DNA of 64,000 nucleotides, taken from Alviniconcha marisindica. Taxonomy: Eukaryota; Mollusca; Gastropoda; Provannidae. Shown in pieces: positions 49,011-59,045 of this stretch (within the stretch, counting starts at the first letter, position 1; the number at the start of each line of letters is the position of its first letter). Below the pieces are notes generated by a model. The model did no database searches and had not been told where the DNA came from. It saw only the letters and a program-made list of their open reading frames with translations. The stretch spans positions 872,501 to 936,500 of the forward strand of contig JABMCL010000968.1 of assembly GCA_018857735.1 (NCBI GenBank), written 5' to 3'. Made by a program: the position numbers and the translations under genes.

Positions 49011-52000
49011 GGGGGTGGGGTGGGGACTGGGAGGGATGGAATTAAGGGTAGGTAGTAATATAATTATTTTGTTTTCTTTGTATTATATATACTGCCGCTT
49101 CTCATACGGCACATGTACTTTATATTTTTGTATGTATATATATATATGCATTGTTAGTTCTTATATATGTATTACTTTCATGAACATTATTACCTTTGAT
49201 TATTTTGTTTTCACTTAGAAAATGTTGGAGAGTGTTGGAGAGTGTTGTACAGAGCAGTGAGTTTGTGTACATCAGAGAATAGCGCTAAACAAAAGTTATG
49301 TATTAACATAAAACACTAAACACAATAAATCAGTGAATAAGATGATCACAAAGGTTCACAAATGGTGGATTAATAAGACAACATGGGTTTCCATCTGCGA
49401 CCGTAACACAGTTCAACTTGATATGTCACATGCTTCAGAACAAAAGAATACATGCAAACAACTTTAGCTGCATCACAAAGGTTCACCAATGGTGGATTAA
49501 TCAAATAACCTGTATTTCCATCTCTGACTGTAACACAGTTCAACTTGATATGTCACATGCTTCAGAACAAAAGGATACATACAAAACATCTTTAGCTGTA
49601 CCATCTGAATGTTTTGTGATCAAAGCTACCAATGGCTACCACAAAGGTCCACATGTCTAGATCTAAAGTCACCCCCCCCCCCACCCCCACCCCCCATACA
49701 CACATCCCCCTCCCTTTCCCCACCCCCTCTCTCTTCCTCTCATCACCACATACTGTACAGGAATTCACTGGAAATCCTTTTGATTCTATCACTGATGAGT
49801 TTGCCTTAAAAATAACAATAATAACAGATAACTTTTGTATGGCGTTAAAATCAAGAGTACACCTGCCAGGTCTTGTGAACTTGATCCCATTCCCATAAGG
49901 CCTGCATGCATGTGTATGTGTACGTCTGTGCATGCACATGTGTGCGTGTGTGTAAAGATCGGCGCACTGTATGCATGAATGGTTTGCATCCACATCTCAT
50001 ATTGCACTTATATGATGATTTTTGTTCTGCTTCAATTAACACTTTAATCAATACTTAATGTAAACTGACTGAGCTTTACGTAACACTGTAACGGAAATCA
50101 TTTTCAAGTTAACATGTATCCCCTGGGTTCCCCTGGCCTTGATGAGTTCGTTATAAAGGCATGTTATCATTATCATTACTTCTATCATTACAGGAGACAG
50201 TTGCGAGCTCAACCACATCAACACCCTGGCAGCTATCCACCTGTAAGCACATGCATCCACACACACACATATCCACCCACCCACACATCTACCCACCCAT
50301 TAGTCCACCCATTCTCCCACCCATCCATCCGAGCCACTCACAGCAGCTGTACTGGGATGTTGAAGGTGTGCTGGAACTCCGCCATGTACTCATGGACTTG
50401 CAAGCTCGTGGACTCCATGTTGGTATGGAAGTGAAACGACCGCTTGATGATGTGGTCAAAGTGCAGCTGCAGAGCGTCACGCACATGCCTGCTGGACAGA
50501 GTTCTGGCCGTCCAAGGAGATGCTGGGAGACTCGGGGCATCCGGTTTCTGGGAACGGGGTGGGTGGGTGGGTGGGACAGACAGAAACATTTCACAGAGGT
50601 AAAGCTGATGAAAGTCCATCGACTGCTATTGCCCTGCCGTGTTCCAGAAACTGACCTTCTTGATTTACGTGCCTCAAGCCTCTCGTGATCTCTGAAATGG
50701 CCTTCACTCTTCAAGAATACGGTTGGTTGTAGCTGTGTAAGTGGAATCCAAACGTTGGTATACTGGTCATATAACCTGACTGTTTGCTACTGAAGCAATA
50801 CAGTTGATTGACTGGAGTAAGCATAGCTGAATTTTTTTTCATGATCAATTGGGGGGGTTGGGGATGGGGGTGGGGAGGGTGGGGGTGGGGGGAGGGGTTA
50901 GCTTTGCTGAGCTTGGTGACAATGGACTTTTCTGAATTTCACTTAAAAAAATAATTAAAAAATTCACATCAGCTTGTTTGGAATCAAAAGTGGCTTTGCT
51001 GAAATCAAAATTTAAGCTTTAAAAACTCTGCAGGTCTTACGCAGGGTAATTAGTCACTGACCGATGGAGATTCCTACAGGTCTTACACTGGGTAATTAGT
51101 CACTGACCGATGGAGATTCCTACAGGTCTTACGCAGGGTAATTAGTCACTGACCGATGGAGATTCCTGCAGGCCTTACACAGGGTAATTAGTCACTGACC
51201 GATGGAGATTCCTACAGGTCTTACACAGGGTAATTAGTCACTGACCGATGGAGATTCCTGCAGGTCTTACACAGGGTAATTAGTCACTGACCGATGGAGA
51301 TTCCTGCAGGCCTTACACAGGGTAATTAGTCACTGACCGATGGAGATTCCTACAGGCCTTACACAGGGTAATTAGTCACTGACCGATGGAGATTCCTGCA
51401 GGCCTTACGCAGGGTAATTAGTCACTGACCGATGGAGATTCCTACAGGCCTTACACAGGGTAATTAGTCACTGACCGATGGAGATTCCTACAGGCCTTAC
51501 ACAGGGTAATTAGTCACTGACCGATGGAGATTCCTGCAGGCCTTACACAGGGTAATTAGTCACTGACCGATGGAGATTCCTACAGGCCTTACACAGGGTA
51601 ATTAGTCACTGACCGATGGAGATTCCTGCAGGTCTTACACAGGGTAATTAGTCACTGACCGATGGAGATTCCTACAGGTCTTACACTGGGTAATTAGTCA
51701 CTGACCGATGGAGATTCCTGCAGGCCTTACCAGGGTAATTAGTCACTGACCGATGGAGATTCCTCAGGCCTTACGCAGGGTAATTAGTCACTGACCGATG
51801 GAGATTCCTGCAGGCCTTACACAGGGTAATTAGTCACTGACCGATGGAGATTCCTACAGGCCTTACACTGGGTAATTAGTCACTGACCGATGGAGATTCC
51901 TGCAGGTCTTACAGCTAGGGTAATTAGTCACTGACCGATGGAGATTCCTACAGGCCTTACACAGGGTAATTAGTCACTGACCGATGGAGATTCCTACAGG

Positions 52001-53984
52001 TCTTACACAGGGTAATTAGTCACTGACCGATGGAGATTCCTACAGGTCTTACACTGGGTAATTAGTCACTGACCGATGGAGATTCCTGCAGGTCTGCCAG
52101 GGACATCTTGCTGTCGTTGATCCAGGCCATCATGGTTATCTTCCCGTTGCTCTTCACGTCATGGCTCCTGCAACAGTTCAGCGCGGCCCCAACAGTGAAA
52201 CACAAGACAACAAAAACACACTAAAAACAAAACAAAAATACCACTGTGGGCAGGGGGGACGAAAAGGCTGCCACAGTCTGCAAACTATCCCCTCTCTTGT
52301 CTGAATTCAGAACTGTTTAGACAGACCTTTAGACAGACTGCAAAAAGTTCAGAATGAAGCTACACACCTTATCTGCAAAAAAAAAGACAAAAAAGACGAC
52401 TATGTTCAATTCATCTTGCAGTCACTACACTGGCTGCCAATCAGGGCGTGAATACAACATACATTTTTTACAGTTTACCCGAGTGTAATCACTGGTGTTG
52501 GACTACAATACCTTTATGAACATCTCCATCTGTACACTTCCTTTAGAGATCTTTGCTCCTCTGCAGATACACAGGTATTCTCAAAATTCGTCGTTCTGGT
52601 TCCAAAGCATTAGGTCAGCGATCATTCTCAGATACCACAGCAAACCAATCTTTTTGCTGGACACCTTAGTTTTTTGATGATCTACCAGCAAACTAAGTTT
52701 CATTTTAAAAGGATAATTAGTTCAGACAATACAGTACAAACAACAGACAATATAGTACAATCATATTTAGGATTATATAAACCCTCAATGTGACCTTGAC
52801 CCTGAAGATAGCAACCCAGTTGTTTTGCACCACTTTCCCGCTCAAGACAGTTTGGTTGCAAAAGGATATCTTCCGGACAAGTTCAGACACACATACAGAC
52901 AGAAACACTGAAACACAGACAACTGATTCCAGTATACTCTCCCACCCCCAAGTTTTGTTACAGGGGGTATGATAATGCTGGGCAGCGAAACTTACTGCAG
53001 TGAAAGAGTGAGGCTCATGTCTGGTGTCATCAGTACATCTTGTAGGGTGAAGATTGTCTGTCCCAGTTGAGCCATCTGAAACACAGACACAGACAAGAAG
53101 AGATGAAAGAAGACAGGAGAGTCAGTGGCACAGAGCAAGGCTACTCGGTCTCAAAAGCCAAAATTAAGCATGACCGAGCTTGGTCACTGAATGAATGGGT
53201 GACAACAGACAATCTTCAGAAATCCAGGGGACTGCACTCAGTAAGTGCCTACAGGCATGGCCTGTATATATAGGTCCATGTCTGCGGGTGTAGCGCAGAG
53301 TAGGCACGCTTTTGTTGGGGGTACAGTGAGCACGTGGGCAAGATGACGGATACTCGTAAACAAAGGCAGAAAAAGCATCAAAAATGCCGATCAAGCGCTC
53401 ACTGTTCGTGGGGAACATGCAGATCGGATAGGTTCATCCAGCTGGTAGGCTAGTATAAATTATAATAGGTCCATGCCTGAAGATCTCAAAGGTCGCAGAT
53501 CGGCTCTTCCGAGCTGCCGCCTCCATTCAGAGGACTTCACTCTCCCGGAGTAAGAAAACACTGTCAAATTATCTTTGCCTGTTATTTCTGGAAATCGTCT
53601 ATTATGTGCTAAGCTTTGCGCCTGCCCTGAGATTTTTCCAGTCAAATTCTGTGCAGACTCTTACAAAAGTCTTTTGAATGAGACTATAAACCAAGGGCTC
53701 CTGTGTGTATACACATGCAAAATGATCACATACACATGTTAAAGATCCTTTAGTTCATGTCAAAGTTCAGTGGATTATGGAGAATTTTTTTTATCAAAAT
53801 AACCCAGCATGTACTAAAAAAGGCAATATCCACTTTTTTTAGCCCCGTCGGTTCGCTGTCCTCAATGGTTTGAGGATGCATGCGTGTGTGTGCTTGTGTA
53901 TAGCACAGAATGAACTGATACGTGGACACGCTAGTGTAGTGCATACGTTAAGTTCATTCTGTCCACACACACACACACACACTG

Positions 53985-54054
<70 letters not shown>

Positions 54055-57000
54055 TCTCTCACACACACACACACACTGTGACACACACATTCCCATACCA
54101 TTTGAGGACTGCAAACCAACGGGGCTAAAAGTGGACATTGCCCTAAAAAAGTGTTGGAGACTTCAGAGGTTTGAAGCTGGAAGAAGAGAAGATCTGGAAG
54201 AATGAAAGGGCCCATACAACCTGATGGAAATGAGTGCTCACCGTTCCAGTCATGCGCTCTTTGACATTGTAGACAGTCAGTCGTACTCTTGTGCTGGTGT
54301 CCACTCCGTTCATGTCGCCGAACCCAATTGTTTTCAGGAACCTGGGGTTGCAATTTTTCTGCAGAAATAATGAACGCTTTTGATTCTTCTCTCTAGTCAC
54401 CATGCCTTGGATCTGACCCATTGTTGCATGCACTGTACAAAAGTTCACATTCAATGTTAGTCACAAGACTTATGTCTGATGCAATGTTGTGTAGCTGCAC
54501 TGAACAAAGTTCACCACATTCACTGTTAGTCACAAGACTTGTGTCTGATCCAGTGTTGTGTATTTTAACTGAACACAAGTTCACCAAATTCAGTGTTAGA
54601 CACAGGGCTTGGGTGTGATCCATTGTTGTGTACAATCACTGAACAGATGTTCATCACAGCTAGCTTGGGCAGTGAGGAAAATGAAAACATAAAAGTTTTT
54701 TTTTTCAAACTTGCCTGAGACCTTGATCAAGGTCATTAAGCCTGGTATAAATACTTAAAGCCCAACAGAGGTTATCAAATATCATCATGCACTCTGAGGA
54801 ATCTGAGGAAGCGTGAACATTTGGGTTTCTGCAGATGTACGTAGCAGACATGTCAACCAAGTCCCAGCAACATATATATATATACATATATAACAACCCC
54901 AACCTGACCCACCTCTGGCACCAGCATGGAGACTGGCATGCAGTCTAGTCCAGTGAGCAATGACCCTAGTTAATGCACTGTGATTGTATAAAACACCGGT
55001 CTATTCTCAGCTCTTACTTAACAATCACAACTGAGAGTACGTGACCTTGATGGATCTCATCCACCCTGACCGGTATTTTTTTTGGCAAGTTGAGGACATC
55101 ATCATAGTGAATAAGTGATGTATGTCTTTGTACACAGTCTGTCCACTGAATGGTATCAGTTCCCTTTGCTTGTTATTCACTTCTTTAACACAATCATGTC
55201 CACTGAATGGTATCAGTTCCCTTTGCTTGTTATTCACTTCTTTAACACAATCATGTCCACTGAATGGTATCAGTTCCTTTTGCTTGTTGATCACTACTTT
55301 AACACAGTTACATCCACTGAATGGTATCAGTTCCCTTTGCTTGTTATTCACTTCTTTAACACAATCATGTCCACTGAATGGTATCAATTCCTTTTGCTTG
55401 TTATTCACTTCTTTAACACAATCATGTCCACTGAATGGTATCAATTCCCTTTGCTTGTTATTCACTTCTTTAACACAATCATGTCCACTGAATGGTATCA
55501 GTTCCCTTTGCTTGTTATTCACTTCTTTAACACAATCATGTCCACTGAATGGTATCAATTCCCTTTGCTTGTTATTCACTTCTTTAACACAATCATGTCC
55601 ACTGAATGGTATCAATTCCTTTTGCTTGTTGATCACTACTTTAACACAGTTACATCCATTGAATGGTATCAGTTCCCTTTGCTTCCTGATCACTTTTTTT
55701 AACACAGTTACATCCATTGAAAGGTATCAGTTCCCTTTGCCTGTTGATCACTTTTTTAACACAGTCACATCCACTGAATGGTATCAGTTCCCTTCACCTG
55801 TTAACACTACTTTAACACAGACATGTCCACTCAATGGTACCAGTACCCTTTGCTTGTTGATCACTCCTTTAACTGTTAACACGGTCACATCCACTCAATG
55901 GTATCAATTTCCTTTGCATATTGATCACTACTTTAACAGTCATGTCCACTCAATGGTATCAATTCCTTTTGCTTATCATTCCTTTAACACAGTCACATCC
56001 ACTGAATGGTATCAATTTTCTTTGCTTATTGATCACTACTTTAACAGTCACATCCACTCAATGGTACCAATTCCCATCGCTTGTTGATCATTTCTTTAAC
56101 ACAGTCATGTCCACTCAATGGTATCAATTCCCTTTGCCTGCTGATCACTTCTTCAACACAATCACGTCAAGTGAATGGTATGTTTCCTTCACATGTTGAT
56201 CACTACTTTAACACAAGCATGTCCACTCAATAGTATCAATCTCCTTTGCTTGCTGATCACTTCTTTAACATAGTCACATCCACTGAATGGTATCAGTTCC
56301 CTTCATTTGTTGATCATTACTTCACTACTTTAAGTTTAACACAGTCACGTCCACTGAATGGGATCAATTCCCTTTGCTTGTTGATCACCACCTCACTACT
56401 TTAACACAGTCAAATAAAAGGGTATCAGTTCCCTTCGCTTGTTGATCACTGCCTTAATACAGTCACAGCTTTCGCAATGTGAGTTTTCACTAAAGCTGTT
56501 GTAAAAGAACTCCAACCTGGGAAAATCTCTACTGTGCTTCCTTCTACCTGGATGGGACAGAAAGCCAGTGTCCCGACAGCAGTGACACATACCACCTCAG
56601 ACATGCAACTCTAATGTCCAGTCAACAGTGGTCTCAATATAGTCACAGCTTTCGCAATGTGAGTTTTCTCTAAAGCTGTTGTAAAAGAACTCCAACCTGG
56701 GAAAATCTCTATTGTGCTTCCTTCTACCTGGATAGGACAAAAGGTCGATACCCCAACAGCAGTGATGCATGCAACTTCAGACATGCAACTCCTCTTTAAC
56801 GTCCAGTCACCAGGCCGAAATGCTGCATTGGACGGCGCACTACTTACCTCTGAGATCTCGGTGTGGTTGTGGTGCACCCAGAGCTGCTGCTGCTGCGGCA
56901 CGATGATGTGGACCAGTACCAGGGAGTTGGGGGCGCAGCCTTGACTGTCGCACGGCAGGTCAGCGCAGGCTGCAACAACATGACGCTGTCATGGTGACCG

Positions 57001-58637
57001 GCCCACCTCACTGCAGCTGTCTGCCCCTGAATCCCCCCAAACAATTAACTACTTCCCACCTCACTGCAACTATCTGCCCCTGAATCCCTCCAAACAATCA
57101 ACTATCATCCCTTGAATCCCTCGAAACAGTCAACTATGTGCCCCTGAATCCCTCCAAACAATTAACTATTGCCCCCATAAAATCCCTCTAAACAAATATC
57201 ACCCCTATAAAAATCCCTCCATACAATGAATATCACCCCTGTAAAATCCTTCCAAACAATTGACTATCACACCCTATAAAATCCCTCTAAACAATTAACT
57301 ATCACATCCTATAAAATCCCTCCAAACAATTATCACACCCTATAAAATCCCTTCAAACAATTAATATTACCCCTTATAAAATCCCTCCAAACAATGATCT
57401 CACCTACAATAATTAAATATCACCCCAATAAAATCCCCCTAAACAATTAACTACTAACCCTATGAAAACCTACCCAAACAACAAACTACTGTCCCCTGAA
57501 TTTCCCCAAACAATGAACTATTTGCCTCCTGAATCCCTCCAAACAACAAACTATTGCCCTCTGAATCCCCCCAAACAATGAACTATTGCCCTCTGAATCC
57601 CCCCAATCAATGAACTATTGCCCTCTGAATCCCCCCAATCAATGAACTATTGCCCTCTGAATCCCCCCAATCAATGAACTATTGCCTTCTGAATCCCCCC
57701 AATCAATGAACTATTGCCCTCTGAATCCCCCCAATCAATGAACTATTGCCCTCTGAATCCCCCCAATCAATGAACTATTGCCTTCTGAATCCCCCCAATC
57801 AATGAACTATTGCCCTCTGAATCCCCCCAATCAATGAACTATTGCCCTCTGAATCCCCCCAATCAATGAACTATTGCCTTCTGAATCCCTCCAACCAATG
57901 AACTATTGCCCCCCAAATCTCTCCAAACATTGAACTATTGCCCCCTGAATCTCTCCAAACATTGAACTATTGCCCCCTGAATCCCTCCAATGAACTATTG
58001 CCCCCTGAATCTCTCCAAACATTGAACTATTGCCCCCTGAATCCCCCCCAAACATTGAACTATTGCCCCCTGAATCCCTCCAATGAACTATTGCCCCCTG
58101 AATCCCTCCAAACATTGAACTACTGCCCCCTGAATCCCTCCAAACAATCACTCTAACATTGGTCACACCGGAAGGTCCTAACCTGGCGTGAATGCATACA
58201 AATGTGCTTTCTGGTTGTGTCACACTTTAAGGCATTGTCTGCCTACTTTTTGCTTGAAATCAGTCAGGAAATGAATCAAAAGACTAGCGTGTTTAATAAT
58301 TTATTTAATTTGAAAGTACGCCCAGAGGCACCAAGTTTGAATCCTCACCACTGCACAAATTGTGTTTCGTTTTTATATATATATATATATATATATGATC
58401 AAAACGATCTGCTACTGACTGCTGTCAATCACTTCAATTATTTTCCTTAAAAATAAAAAATAAAAATCGAAAACAAATTACATCCACATGCACACAGCTG
58501 CAGCTGATGGGTCTTACATCCTGGACATGCTGGAGAACTGGGAACATGGAAGCCGTTATTGAGGGCAGGTCTGATGGTAATAGACACTTTACGTTTATAT
58601 ATTGCATTATTAGTTTGTGATGTAGTCACTGGTCAAT

Positions 58638-58676
<39 letters not shown>

Positions 58677-58778
58677 CATGTGTGTTCTGTGTGTTCTGTG
58701 TGCATGCTTCACCTATTTCTTTGATGTATTTGGTGTGTGTGTGTGTGTGTATGCATGCATGTCTATGCTATGTCTATG

Positions 58779-58816
<38 letters not shown>

Positions 58817-58995
58817 ATGCGCGCGTGTGTGTGTGAATGTGTGTGCATGTGTGTACATGCATATGTGTGTGTGTGCATGCAACTGTTTGTCTGAGTAAAC
58901 TTCCACATGAACAACCACGTATAATTGCACTGATTCTGAACATTGGAAACTAAGACAGACATTTTTCTCAGCATTGCAGAGGTTATAATTGGGGG

Positions 58996-59045
<50 letters not shown>

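Noticed and set aside
51030..52073. CRISPR-like regular direct repeats
   Set aside because: Units are contiguous with no unique spacers, lie in a eukaryotic intron, and contain an exon edge.
55025..56087. Frames of 195-321 codons on both strands
   Set aside because: The 57-bp array gives equally long frames on opposite strands, which is typical of a repeat effect.
57020..58155. Splice-junction seeding for the 32-bp array near exon 2
   Set aside because: No unit contains the exon 2 acceptor or exonic bases. The same holds for arrays at 48125, 55138 and 60340.
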